Shown here: piece after piece, positions 44,721-53,632 of the stretch | How the letters are laid out: the number at the start of each line of letters is the position of its first letter | Position numbering within the stretch: position 1 is the stretch's first letter | Assembly (NCBI RefSeq): GCF_008806375.1 | Contig: NZ_WAAT01000050.1 | Span: forward strand, 124,001 to 188,000 | Reading direction: 5' to 3' | DNA length: 64,000 bases | From: Pseudotamlana haliotis | GTDB lineage: Bacteria > Bacteroidota > Bacteroidia > Flavobacteriales > Flavobacteriaceae | Position numbers and translations under genes: made by a program | The notes under the pieces: generated by a model | Seen by the model: only the letters and a program-made list of their open reading frames with translations | Databases searched by the model: none | What the model was told of the DNA's origin: nothing

Positions 44721-44914
44721 TTATTTCTTTTTAAAAATTTTATACAATAAAATACCAGTTACAATTAATAGTACAGGCTATATTAGGTATAAATCGGCTC
44801 TTATTACAGCTCCAACTTCTTTAGGAGCCCAAACAAAATCGATATAAGCTTCATATGCTAAATAAATAACTCGAATAATAATTAGTGCTATTGAGTACTT
44901 TTTTTGTTGTCCAT
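44721..44914 (-). pseudogene. Broken small membrane protein gene (frameshift plus in-frame stop)
   Basis: On the minus strand ATG 44912-44914 opens MDNKKSTQ and stops, but in the next frame a continuous sequence reads KKYSIALIIIRVIYLAYEAY, IDFVWAPKEVGAVIRADLYLI, TAG (44778-44780), PVLLIVTGILLYKIFKKK and a final TAA at 44721. Adding one A to the A7 run joins the frames and gives a 64-residue protein with two membrane segments, broken only by the TAG. Two lesions indicate a decaying gene. It lies just before the old yellow enzyme start (44719). Confidence 0.7.
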
Positions 44915-44983
44915 ATTTTGTTAAATTTTAAAATTCCTTTCTAAGTTAACAATAATGATTGGATTCTAATTCCTTGAAATTAT

Positions 44984-45964
44984 TTAATTTTCATTATAAA
45001 TCGCTTCAGAATTATCAATTGGTGTATTGGGTTCGTCTTTAATCATGTTAGCAATGTGATCTTTACGCATAAAAACCACGCCTTTATGAGTTTTTGCGTA
45101 TTCTATAAACTTATTAACCGCATTTATGATGGATGGAGCACCGCCTATGCGATCATGCAGACTAACACTCATCATGCGTCTTTTTGTAGCACCTTCTTCA
45201 TATAACTGGTCAAATTCTGCCTTTAACTGCGCTAAAAATTGGTCCGGACTCCATTGCTTACCTTCAATATTTACAATGTCGTTATTTCTTAGTGTGTAAG
45301 GCATCACCACGAAGTTTTTACCGCGTACTTTAGTGATAAAAGGCTCGTCTCGGCTTAAATCATCAATGTGGTATAGAAAATCCAAGTCTTGTAAAACTTT
45401 TAGGGTATTTGGGCCGCGTCTTAACCAATTGGCGTTGTAGCCAACACCACGCTGACCAGTAATGGCTTCTACGGTATCAATGCCTTTTTTTATGAAATTT
45501 AATTCTTCTTGATAGTCCATATTCCATTGATCGCTCCATGATATGCCATGGGCGGCTATTTCATGTCCGCCACTAGCAATGGCTTTAGCAACTTCGGGGT
45601 ATTTTATAGCGGCTTCACCAACCACATGTGAGGTGACGTGAATGTCATGTTTTTTCCATAAATCAAGCATTCTATAAATTCCTTCTTTAGCACCGTATCT
45701 AAACCAGCTTTCTGCGGGCATATCAGGGTTTCCTGTAGGTAAAGGGTTTCCAGAAAACGGACTTTCAGCGCCCTCCGGTTGGCCTCCTGTTTCAAATTGC
45801 ATAGAAAATGAAATGACCAGTTGTGCTTCGTTAGGCCAATGTAATGCTGTTTTTTTATTAGAATCTTTCATAGCATTATCTTTATTTTCTTTTTGTTTAC
45901 AAGCAGTAAAGTTTAACGCAAGTACTAGGAATATAAAACCAGTAAATAGTGTTGTCTTTTTCAT
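44984..45964 (-). CDS. Polysaccharide deacetylase family lipoprotein
   Basis: 326 residues. Lipobox at LALNFTAC (Cys22). The NodB-like barrel has LVISFSMQFETGGQPEGAES, HDIHVTSHVVG, GGHEIAAHGISWSDQW (H-x4-H), GYNANWLRRGPNTLKVLQDLDFLYHIDD and SVSLHDRIGG. The first motif lacks the usual DD and is closer to the PuuE/HpPgdA subgroup, whose members act on allantoin-like or cyclic amides or on sugar amides. It is probably periplasmic and outer-surface anchored. Substrate unknown. In a cluster with nitroreductase and old yellow enzyme. Confidence 0.85.
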   Translation of the reverse strand: MKKTTLFTGFIFLVLALNFTACKQKENKDNAMKDSNKKTALHWPNEAQLVISFSMQFETGGQPEGAESPFSGNPLPTGNPDMPAESWFRYGAKEGIYRMLDLWKKHDIHVTSHVVGEAAIKYPEVAKAIASGGHEIAAHGISWSDQWNMDYQEELNFIKKGIDTVEAITGQRGVGYNANWLRRGPNTLKVLQDLDFLYHIDDLSRDEPFITKVRGKNFVVMPYTLRNNDIVNIEGKQWSPDQFLAQLKAEFDQLYEEGATKRRMMSVSLHDRIGGAPSIINAVNKFIEYAKTHKGVVFMRKDHIANMIKDEPNTPIDNSEAIYNEN

Positions 45965-45970
45965 GATTTG

Positions 45971-46630
45971 TTATTTATAAGTAACAATTTGATTTAGGTT
46001 TCTTCGTGTTTTTGGTCTTGGCTCATTGACGCGGTAGCCAAATGCAACCATATAAGATAGACCGTATAAATTGGTGTCTATATTTAAGTCTTCTTTTAAT
46101 ATGTTTTCACTAACCAATTTATTGAAACCTTCAATAGGGCAGGAGTCTATACCAATCATAGCAGCGCTTGTCATCATATTGGCTAAGGGAATGTAGCATT
46201 GTTTTGACGCCCAATCAAAAAGTTTGCGGTCATTGGAGAGGTCGAAATCACTTTTTTGAAAAGCTTTGTATGCCTCACCTTTTTGCTCTATTACATTTTG
46301 AGGTAATTTTTGAACATCTCGCATAAAATTTTTAATGTATGAGCTGTTATATTTTGTTAACGGCGCTTTCATGGTTAATCCTAGAACAAAATGGCTTGCG
46401 GTATCTAATTTTGCTGTGGCTCCCCAAGCGCTTTCTTTTAACTTTGTTCTTAATTCTGGATTTTGAACGACTACAAAGTGCCAAGGTTCAAAACCAAATG
46501 AGCTTGGTGATAATAGGCCTGTATCTAAAATGAAAGCCATATCAGAATCGTTAATTTTTTTCGATGTGTCGAAAATTTTACAAGCGTGTCTAAATTGATA
46601 GGCTTTTAATATGTCTTCTTTGGTAATCAT
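45971..46630 (-). CDS. Nitroreductase family NAD(P)H oxidoreductase
   Basis: 219 residues. FRHACKIFDTSKKINDSDMAFILDTGLLSPSSFGFEPWHFVVVQ is typical of FMN nitroreductases. CYIPLANMMTSAAMIGIDSCPIEGF and YMVAFGYRVNEPRPKTRR complete the fold. It reduces nitroaromatics, quinones or enals with NAD(P)H. First gene of the minus-strand operon, divergent from the AraC-type regulator (95 bases). Confidence 0.92.
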   Translation of the reverse strand: MITKEDILKAYQFRHACKIFDTSKKINDSDMAFILDTGLLSPSSFGFEPWHFVVVQNPELRTKLKESAWGATAKLDTASHFVLGLTMKAPLTKYNSSYIKNFMRDVQKLPQNVIEQKGEAYKAFQKSDFDLSNDRKLFDWASKQCYIPLANMMTSAAMIGIDSCPIEGFNKLVSENILKEDLNIDTNLYGLSYMVAFGYRVNEPRPKTRRNLNQIVTYK

Positions 46631-46679
46631 GATGTTAGATTTAAATACAGAACAAAATTAAAGCATAAGTAAAGCTGTT

Positions 46680-46706
46680 TTGTTGTATTAATTCATGTTA
46701 TATTTG
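46680..46706 (+). promoter_or_regulatory. Promoter of the AraC-type regulator
   Basis: TATATTTG at 46699-46706 is an exact TAnnTTTG -7 box, with TTG at 46680-46682 (16-base spacer). It overlaps the first candidate ATG (46695), which therefore would be upstream of the mRNA start. This favours ATG 46725. Confidence 0.65.
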
Positions 46707-46724
46707 TATAAATGTGAGTTTGAT

Positions 46725-47570
46725 ATGTCGAAACGGTTTTTTATTACTAAAGATTTAGATGTTTTAGAGTTTGAAGCGGTAAATGAATGGGGTTACCCTA
46801 GGCATAGGCATAATTTTTTTGAATTGACTTATGTATTGAAAGGTTCAGGACAGCATTTATTAAATGAAAGTGTGGTACCGTATAAAACAGGAGATATTTT
46901 TTTATTAACGCCTAAAGATGAACATGAGTTTGTTATTTCTGAGCCATCAACTTTTGGAATTATTAAATTTACAGAACAATTATTTCTAGAAAAATCTTCA
47001 TTTTCAGCAAGTGCCTATTGGCGAAAAAACATTGAAACCGTTATTTTTCATTCCAATATTATTGCTGAAAGTATTGTGCACTATGAATCTGATAAAGCAC
47101 AACTTTTAGGTTTATATCATTTGATAAAAAGTGAACTGGCAAAAGGTTTGGTGTATAACAGAAATGTTTTAACCGAATTGTTTGGAGCTCTTCTTATCAT
47201 TTTATCTAGAAATTTAAAATCAACTGTAGAAGTTAAACCTTCAGAAACGCTTTCCGATGAAGAAAAAATAGAGAATATTTTAACCTACATCAGGCAAAAT
47301 ATTTTAAACAAAGACCGCATTAAAATCAAGTCCATTGCCGAAACCTTTTTCATGTCGCCAAACTATGTGAGTCTCTTTATAAAAAAGCATGCAGGCATTT
47401 CTATTCAATACTATGTGATGCAAACAAAAATAAAAATGGCAGAACGTTTATTGAAGCAATCACGTTTAAGTATTACTGAGGTGGCTAATAAACTTGGTTT
47501 TGTAGATGCGAGTCATTTTAACCGTACTTTTAAAAAATATGCTGGTGTCATTCCTAGTCATTATAAATAA
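46725..47570 (+). CDS. AraC family transcriptional regulator with cupin sensor domain
   Basis: 281 residues from ATG 46725. The N-terminal cupin has RHRHNFFELTYVLKGSGQHLLNE and YKTGDIFLLTPKDEHEF. The C-terminal AraC HTH pair is at about residues 180-280 (IKSIAETFFMSPNYVSLFIKKHAGISIQYYVMQTKIKMAERLLKQSRLSITEVANKLGFVDASHFNRTFKKYAG). Divergent from the nitroreductase operon, which is the likely target. The ligand is unknown. Confidence 0.9.
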   Translation: MSKRFFITKDLDVLEFEAVNEWGYPRHRHNFFELTYVLKGSGQHLLNESVVPYKTGDIFLLTPKDEHEFVISEPSTFGIIKFTEQLFLEKSSFSASAYWRKNIETVIFHSNIIAESIVHYESDKAQLLGLYHLIKSELAKGLVYNRNVLTELFGALLIILSRNLKSTVEVKPSETLSDEEKIENILTYIRQNILNKDRIKIKSIAETFFMSPNYVSLFIKKHAGISIQYYVMQTKIKMAERLLKQSRLSITEVANKLGFVDASHFNRTFKKYAGVIPSHYK

Positions 47571-47646
47571 TTGGAAGGGATAGCAGTTTTATTTGTCATT
47601 TTTTTAATTTAAAAAGACGATATTTGAGAATAATAAAATATTAATT

Positions 47647-49941
47647 ATGAGTTCATCTGCGGAAGAAAAATCAATAACACCAGAAAATTTTGAAGACTTA
47701 AAAACGACCAAGCCAGCTGTAGATAGCGTAGGTTTTGGAGGCATTTTCGCAACGCTTCAACAGACTTCTAAGTATATGAAGTTTACGGATGCTTTCGTAT
47801 TAACGCGCAAAATGAATCAAAAAGGTGGTTTTGATTGTCCGGGGTGTGCCTGGCCCGATCCAGACGATGAACGATCTTCTTTAGGAGAGTTTTGTGAAAA
47901 TGGTATAAAAGCCATCGCAGAAGAAGCTCAAAATAAAACGATTAGTGCCGTTTTTTTTTCAAAATATAGCGTAGATGAATTGGCAAGTTGGACTGATTTT
48001 GAAATAGGTAAATCGGGACGTTTGGCACAGCCTATGTTTCTTGCTGAAGGAGCCACACATTATTCGGCCATTTCTTGGGATGACGCTTTTGAGAAAGTTG
48101 GAGCGCACTTAAACGCTTTAGATTCCCCCGATGAGGCTGTTTTTTATACCTCGGGAAGAACTACAAACGAAGCCGCTTTTTTATATCAATTGTTTGTTCG
48201 TGAGTATGGTACTTCTAATTTACCTGATTGTTCTAATATGTGTCATGAAGCCAGCGGAAGCGCCTTGTCTGAAACCTTAGGTATTGGAAAAGGCTCTGTA
48301 ACTTTAGATGACTTATATAAAACAGAATTGGTTTTGGTTGTTGGGCAAAATCCAGGAACCAACCATCCCAGAATGCTTTCGGCTCTTGAAAAATGTAAAT
48401 ATAATGGAGGTAAAGTGATCGCCATAAATCCGTTACCTGAAGCTGGGCTAATTAAATTTACAGACCCTCAAAATCCTTTAAAATTATTATTCGGGGGTAC
48501 GCAAATAGCAGATGTTTTTGTGCCAATCACTATTAATGGTGATGTGGCTTTTTTTAAGGCCATTCTTCTAAAATTATTAGCCGAGGAAGAACAAAAGGGA
48601 GGGGTATTTGATAAAGATTTTATAAATGAATTTACACATGGTTATGAGGCGTTTATCGCTGACTTAAAAACTTATAATTTTGATGCTTGTTTAAAGGCTT
48701 CGGGCGTTTCCATGGCGATTTTCGAACAAGTTTATGAATTGATTCTCAATAAAGATAAAATCATCATTTGTTGGGCCATGGGCTTAACTCAACATGAAAA
48801 TGCCGTAGATAATATTCGCGAAGTTGTCAATTTATTACTTCTTAAGGGAAGTATTGGAAAGGAAGGCTCGGGTACCTGTCCAGTTCGTGGGCATTCTAAT
48901 GTTCAAGGCGATAGAACGGTTGGTATTTGGGAAGCCGCACCACAAGCCTTTTTAGATAAAATTGAAACTAAATATGGTTTTAAGCCAAAAACGGCACATG
49001 GTTTTTCAGTTATTGATTCGATAAAAGCGATGTACGAGAAAAAGGCTAAGGTGTTTTTTGGTTTGGGGGGTAATTTCATTTCGGCAGTTCCAGATACGGT
49101 GTATTCCGCGAAAGCGTTATCTAATTGCAATCTAACCGTGCATGTGAGTACCAAATTAAATCGCTCGCATTTAGTAACCGGAAAGGAAGCTTTAATTTTT
49201 CCGTGTTTGGGAAGAACCGAAAAAGACTATCAGAAGTCGGGTCTACAAAAACAAAGTGTGGAGAATTCTATGGGGGTAGTATCTTCAACAAAAGGTGTGT
49301 TGGAGCCTTGCTCAAAAGATATCCTTAGTGAAGTCGCAGTAGTTTGTGGGGTCGCACATGCCACCTTAAAAACACGTTCAAAAATCAATTGGTTAGATTA
49401 TAAAGACGATTACAACCTGGTAAGAGACGATATCGAAGAGGTGGTTTCGGGGTTCGAAAACTATAATAAACGCTTAGAAAATCCTTCTGGTTTTTACTTG
49501 CCAAACGGAGCACGTTTTAGAAAATTCAAGACCAAAACAGGAAAAGCTAACTTTTCAATCAATAAAATGCCAAAATGGAAATTAAAAAATGATGAATTAG
49601 TGATGATGACTATACGTAGTCACGATCAATTTAATACCACCATTTACGGTTTAGATGATCGCTACCGCGGGGTTTTTAATGAAAGACGTGTGGTTTTTAT
49701 GAATCGTGAAGATATGAAAGCTAGAGGTTTGGCCGAACATCAAGTGGTTCATTTAAAGTCGGAATTTAATGGTGTCACTCGAAAAGTACGTAGTTTTAAG
49801 GTTATAAGTTACGATATTCCTAAAAATTGCTGTGCTACGTATTTTCCAGAAACCAATGCTTTGGTCCCTTTAGATCATTTTGCTCATACAGCCAAAACGC
49901 CCGCATCTAAGAGTATAGCTGTTACCATAGAGCCTGTTTAG
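47647..49941 (+). CDS. FdhF/YdeP family molybdopterin oxidoreductase
   Basis: 764 residues. The N-terminal MNQKGGFDCPGCAWPDPDD and FCENGIKAIAEEA hold the Cys residues of the subgroup. FYTSGRTTNEAAFLYQLFVREYG, CHEASGSALSETLGIGKG and GSIGKEGSGTCPVRGHSNVQGDRT bind molybdopterin cofactor. No TGA codon lies inside, so there is no selenocysteine. YdeP relatives are linked to acid resistance and have unknown substrate. It is upstream of nirB, but it lacks the GTA-N4-TAC motif and may be controlled separately. Formate dehydrogenase is the alternative. Confidence 0.85.
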   Translation: MSSSAEEKSITPENFEDLKTTKPAVDSVGFGGIFATLQQTSKYMKFTDAFVLTRKMNQKGGFDCPGCAWPDPDDERSSLGEFCENGIKAIAEEAQNKTISAVFFSKYSVDELASWTDFEIGKSGRLAQPMFLAEGATHYSAISWDDAFEKVGAHLNALDSPDEAVFYTSGRTTNEAAFLYQLFVREYGTSNLPDCSNMCHEASGSALSETLGIGKGSVTLDDLYKTELVLVVGQNPGTNHPRMLSALEKCKYNGGKVIAINPLPEAGLIKFTDPQNPLKLLFGGTQIADVFVPITINGDVAFFKAILLKLLAEEEQKGGVFDKDFINEFTHGYEAFIADLKTYNFDACLKASGVSMAIFEQVYELILNKDKIIICWAMGLTQHENAVDNIREVVNLLLLKGSIGKEGSGTCPVRGHSNVQGDRTVGIWEAAPQAFLDKIETKYGFKPKTAHGFSVIDSIKAMYEKKAKVFFGLGGNFISAVPDTVYSAKALSNCNLTVHVSTKLNRSHLVTGKEALIFPCLGRTEKDYQKSGLQKQSVENSMGVVSSTKGVLEPCSKDILSEVAVVCGVAHATLKTRSKINWLDYKDDYNLVRDDIEEVVSGFENYNKRLENPSGFYLPNGARFRKFKTKTGKANFSINKMPKWKLKNDELVMMTIRSHDQFNTTIYGLDDRYRGVFNERRVVFMNREDMKARGLAEHQVVHLKSEFNGVTRKVRSFKVISYDIPKNCCATYFPETNALVPLDHFAHTAKTPASKSIAVTIEPV

Positions 49942-50051
49942 AATTTCATTAAAACTAATCCTTTAATTTTTGTAATAAGCAATATATCTTAATTCAATTT
50001 GAGAAATCGGCAATAATCAGCCATTTGCTAAAAATTCTTAGAAAAACGTAG

Positions 50052-50080
50052 TTGAAAATAAGTATAAATACTTAGTTTTG
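50052..50080 (+). promoter_or_regulatory. nirB promoter with GTA-N4-TAC palindrome in the spacer
   Basis: TTG 50052-50054, 18-base spacer, TAGTTTTG 50073-50080 (TAnnTTTG). The spacer contains TAAGTATAAATACTTA (50059-50074), a 16-base perfect palindrome whose right arm runs into the -7 box. The same palindrome abuts the -7 box upstream of narK (56399) and the nitrate reductase gene (58113), and a variant precedes the response regulator (55487). Confidence 0.75.
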
Positions 50081-50097
50081 TTTTCAAATACGTAATT

Positions 50098-52614
50098 ATG
50101 AAACAAATTATTGTTGTTGGAAATGGAATGGTTGGTTACAAGTTTTGTGAAAAATTTGTAGCGAAAGCAGAAGCTAAAGATTTTAAAGTCACTGTTTTTG
50201 GTGAAGAACCTAGACCAGCTTATGACCGAGTTCATTTAAGTGAATATTTTGAAAATCAAGATGCTAAGGCATTAGAAATGGCTCCTAGGGAGTGGTACGA
50301 GGAAAACGGTATAGAATTAATTACTAGTGAACTGGTTACCGATATTCATAGAGATAGTAAAACAATAACAACGGTTAAAGATCGTGAGTTTTCATACGAT
50401 TATTTAGTTCTTGCTACAGGGTCTTCTGCCTTTGTGCCTCCAATTAAAGGTGTTGAGAAAGAAGGTGTTTTTGTATATAGAACGATTGAAGATTTAGAAG
50501 GCATGTTGGCTTATGCGGCTAAACTTAAAGAAACCAATCCGGGTGCTAAGGCAGCTGTTTTAGGTGGTGGATTATTGGGTTTAGAGGCCGGTAAAGCAGT
50601 TATGGATATGGGGCTAGAACCTCATATTGTAGAGTTTGCTAATAAGTTAATGCCAAGACAGTTAGATTCAAGAAGTAGTCAGGTTTTAAAATTAAAACTT
50701 GAGTCTATTGGATTGAACATCCACTTAAGTAAAGCGACTAATCAAATTTTAGGTAATAAGGCGATCACAGCAATGGAATTTGGTGAGGATGATGTGTTGG
50801 ATGTCGATATGTTGATTATTTCAGCAGGTATTCGTCCAAGAGATGAGCTGGGAAAAACTTGTGGACTGGAGATGGGTGTTCGCGGCGGTATTGTTGTGGA
50901 TAATAAAATGCAGACTTCAGACGAGAATATTTACGCCATTGGAGAGATTGCTTTGTATAACCAAATGATATACGGTTTGGTGGCTCCTGGTTATGATATG
51001 GCGGGTGTTGCTGTAGATCAAATTATAGGTGAAGCAGAAAGCTTGATGCCAGAAGAAATTGATATGTCTACTAAATTAAAATTAATTGGAGTAGATGTAG
51101 CGAGTTTTGGTGAACCTTTTATGCCAGCTTCAAAAGGACACTCTATTATTTTTGAAAATAAAACACAACATTTATATAAAAGAATTAATGTTAGTTTAGA
51201 TGGCAAATCTTTGCTAGGTGGTATTCTTGTTGGTGATGCGTCAGATTATAGTATGTTGCATCAAATTTATCTGAACGGCATGAAAATTCCTGAAGATCCA
51301 GCACAATTAATTTTACCTGCTGGTGAAGGAGGTGCTTCTTTTGGAGATGTCATGGACTTGCCTGATGAAGCTCAAATCTGTTCTTGCGAGAGCGTTACAA
51401 AAGGACAAATTTGTGGGGTTATTGAAAGTGGTGAAGCTACCGACCTTGGAGATGTAGTATCTTGTACTAAAGCTGGAACCGGTTGTGGTGGTTGTAAACC
51501 AATGGTTGCCGATTTAACAAATGCTACCCTAAAATCTTTAGGTATTGAAGTTAAAGAAGGGGTTTGTGAACACTTTGAGTTAAGTAGACAAGATTTATAT
51601 AAAATTATTCAAGTTAAAGGATATACAGCCTTTAATGAAGTGTTAGATAATCACGGAACTGGAGGGCACGGTTGTGAATTGTGTAAACCTTTAGTAGCAT
51701 CGTTATTAGCTAGTATTAATGCTGATACAGCTAATAAAGAATATGCTATTCAAGATTCTAACGATAGGTTCATGGCAAATATCCAAAGAAATGGAACCTA
51801 TTCTATTGTACCACGTGTTCCCGGTGGTGAAATTACTCCAGATAAATTAATAGCATTGGGTCAAATTGCTAAAAAGTATGACTTATATACCAAAGTAACT
51901 GGTGGTGTTCGTATCGATTTATTTGGTGCAACCTTAAGTCAATTACCAATTATTTGGAAGGAATTAATAGATCATGGTTTTGAGAGTGGTCATGCTTACG
52001 GTAAGTCATTAAGAACGGTAAAAACTTGTGTAGGTTCTACATGGTGTCGTTACGGAATGGACGAAAGTGTAAGTTTCGGTATTGAATTAGAGAACAGATA
52101 TAGAGGTATACGTGCGCCACACAAAATTAAGGGTGGTGTTTCAGGATGTATTCGTGAATGTGCCGAAGCTCGAGGAAAAGATTTTGGTTTAATTGCTGTT
52201 GAAGGTGGTTGGAACTTATACTTGGGTGGAAACGGTGGAGCTACACCACGTCACGCTGAGTTATTTGCTGAACAAATAGATAATGAAACCGTAATTAAGT
52301 ATATCGATAGGTATTTAATGTTTTATATGCGTACAGCAAAACCTTTACAACGTACTGCAGCTTGGCAAGAACGATTAGAGGGAGGTATCGACTATTTAAG
52401 AGAAGTTATTATTGATGATAAATTAGGTATTGTTGCTGATTTAGATGAAGAAATGCAAACTTTAGTGAATAAGTTTGAGTGCGAATGGACACAGGCGGTT
52501 AACGACCCAGAAGCTATGAAACGTTTTAGTCACTTTGTAAATAGCGAAGAGGAAGATGATAACTTAGTTTTTGTCCCAATGCGTGATCAAAAAATGCCAC
52601 AACAGTGGAATTAA
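50098..52614 (+). CDS. nirB: Nitrite reductase large subunit
   Basis: 838 residues. N-terminal FAD/NAD domain (IIVVGNGMVGYKFCEKF, AVLGGGLLGLEAGKAV), two Bfd-like [2Fe-2S] segments (ICSCESVTKGQI ... TGCGGCKP and GHGCELCKP), and a C-terminal siroheme/[4Fe-4S] domain with C644-x5-C650 and C684-x3-C688. It is the cytoplasmic NADH-dependent assimilatory nitrite reductase that makes ammonium. nirD follows 23 bases later. First gene of nirB-nirD-DUF4202-kinase. Confidence 0.97.
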   Translation: MKQIIVVGNGMVGYKFCEKFVAKAEAKDFKVTVFGEEPRPAYDRVHLSEYFENQDAKALEMAPREWYEENGIELITSELVTDIHRDSKTITTVKDREFSYDYLVLATGSSAFVPPIKGVEKEGVFVYRTIEDLEGMLAYAAKLKETNPGAKAAVLGGGLLGLEAGKAVMDMGLEPHIVEFANKLMPRQLDSRSSQVLKLKLESIGLNIHLSKATNQILGNKAITAMEFGEDDVLDVDMLIISAGIRPRDELGKTCGLEMGVRGGIVVDNKMQTSDENIYAIGEIALYNQMIYGLVAPGYDMAGVAVDQIIGEAESLMPEEIDMSTKLKLIGVDVASFGEPFMPASKGHSIIFENKTQHLYKRINVSLDGKSLLGGILVGDASDYSMLHQIYLNGMKIPEDPAQLILPAGEGGASFGDVMDLPDEAQICSCESVTKGQICGVIESGEATDLGDVVSCTKAGTGCGGCKPMVADLTNATLKSLGIEVKEGVCEHFELSRQDLYKIIQVKGYTAFNEVLDNHGTGGHGCELCKPLVASLLASINADTANKEYAIQDSNDRFMANIQRNGTYSIVPRVPGGEITPDKLIALGQIAKKYDLYTKVTGGVRIDLFGATLSQLPIIWKELIDHGFESGHAYGKSLRTVKTCVGSTWCRYGMDESVSFGIELENRYRGIRAPHKIKGGVSGCIRECAEARGKDFGLIAVEGGWNLYLGGNGGATPRHAELFAEQIDNETVIKYIDRYLMFYMRTAKPLQRTAAWQERLEGGIDYLREVIIDDKLGIVADLDEEMQTLVNKFECEWTQAVNDPEAMKRFSHFVNSEEEDDNLVFVPMRDQKMPQQWN

Positions 52615-52637
52615 TTAATAGCTTAAAAAATTAAAAC

Positions 52638-53015
52638 ATGGAAGCAGTTCTAGAAACATATAAGACAACTAAATTAGAAGAAGTAACCGTTTGGTTTAAA
52701 GCAGCTAAGATTAGCGATTTTGCAAAAGACGGTGGTGCTTGTGTTAAATATAAAGACAAACAAATTGCGGTGTTTAATTTCGCTAGAACAAACACTTGGT
52801 ACGCCTGCCAAAATGTTTGTCCGCATAAAATGGAAATGGTCTTAAGTAGAGGTATGATAGGTGATGACAAGGGAACACCTAAAGTTGCCTGTCCGCTTCA
52901 TAAAAAAACCTTTTCATTAGAAAATGGCGAAAACTTAAATGGCGATTTAGATGCTATTGCCACTTACCCTGTTAAAATTGAAGGAGAAAATGTGTATATT
53001 GGCTTTTCAGATTAA
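52638..53015 (+). CDS. nirD: Nitrite reductase small subunit (Rieske-like)
   Basis: 125 residues. The Rieske fold is present, with CQNVCPHKMEMVLSRGMIGDD and CPLHKKTFSLENG. NirD proteins keep the fold but many lose the metal ligands. Here CPH and CPLH survive in sequence, so I would not rule out a cluster. It assists NirB. Twenty-two bases before the DUF4202 gene. Confidence 0.94.
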   Translation: MEAVLETYKTTKLEEVTVWFKAAKISDFAKDGGACVKYKDKQIAVFNFARTNTWYACQNVCPHKMEMVLSRGMIGDDKGTPKVACPLHKKTFSLENGENLNGDLDAIATYPVKIEGENVYIGFSD

Positions 53016-53037
53016 TGAAAAGTAATACAATACACAT

Positions 53038-53622
53038 ATGAAGCCAACAAGATTTGAAACAGCCATAGCTTTAATAGATAAAAAGAACGCAGAAGATACC
53101 AATACATACCAGGTTGCTGGAATGGAATACCCTAAGGAATTGTTGTATTCACAACGTATGACTAGGAAGTTATTACAGTTTAATCCTAATGCGTCTAAAG
53201 CCCTTCAAATCGCGGCACGTGCACAGCATATTTGCCGTTGGAAAATTGCTAGAGATGAATATCCTATGGATCGTGTAGGCTATTTAAAATGGCGAGAAAC
53301 TTTAAAGAAAATGCACGCTGAAATTACTGCCGAAATTTTAGAGGAGGTAGGTTATGATCAGCAATTTATTGATCGTGTTTCCCTGTTAATCAATAAAAAA
53401 TTGATTAAAAAGAATGAAGAAACTCAAATATTAGAAGATACCATTTGCTTGGTGTTCTTAGACTATTATTATGATGAGTTTGCTGAGAAGCACAGTGACG
53501 AAAAAATTATAGACATTCTTAAAAAAACCTGGGTTAAAATGTCGGATGCAGGGCATGAAGCAGCCTTGCAGTTGCCTTATTCTGAAAAAGGTTTAGCCCT
53601 AGTAAAAAAAGCAATTTCATAA
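53038..53622 (+). CDS. DUF4202 domain protein in the nir operon
   Basis: 194 residues, all helical. RFETAIALIDKKNAEDTN, AARAQHICRWKIARDEYPMDRVGYLKWRETLKKMHAEITAEIL and EDTICLVFLDYYYDEFAEKH have the His and Asp spacing of an HD-domain-like metal site (QHICRW, HAEITAEIL, EDTICLVFL). DUF4202 has no known biochemical activity. Its place between nirD and the sensor kinase, 22 and 10 bases apart, suggests a role in nitrate/nitrite assimilation, such as a metal-dependent hydrolase in signalling or repair (inference). Confidence 0.88.
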   Translation: MKPTRFETAIALIDKKNAEDTNTYQVAGMEYPKELLYSQRMTRKLLQFNPNASKALQIAARAQHICRWKIARDEYPMDRVGYLKWRETLKKMHAEITAEILEEVGYDQQFIDRVSLLINKKLIKKNEETQILEDTICLVFLDYYYDEFAEKHSDEKIIDILKKTWVKMSDAGHEAALQLPYSEKGLALVKKAIS

Positions 53623-53632
53623 GATGTAATAT

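Noticed and set aside
47647-49941. Selenocysteine formate dehydrogenase
   Set aside because: No in-frame TGA. The DCPGCAW N-terminus points to the YdeP subgroup.
50098-52614. Respiratory (dissimilatory) nitrite reduction
   Set aside because: No NrfA, NapA/NarG or cytochrome genes are present. NirBD with a NasC-type enzyme and NarK indicates assimilation, although I cannot exclude a detoxifying role.
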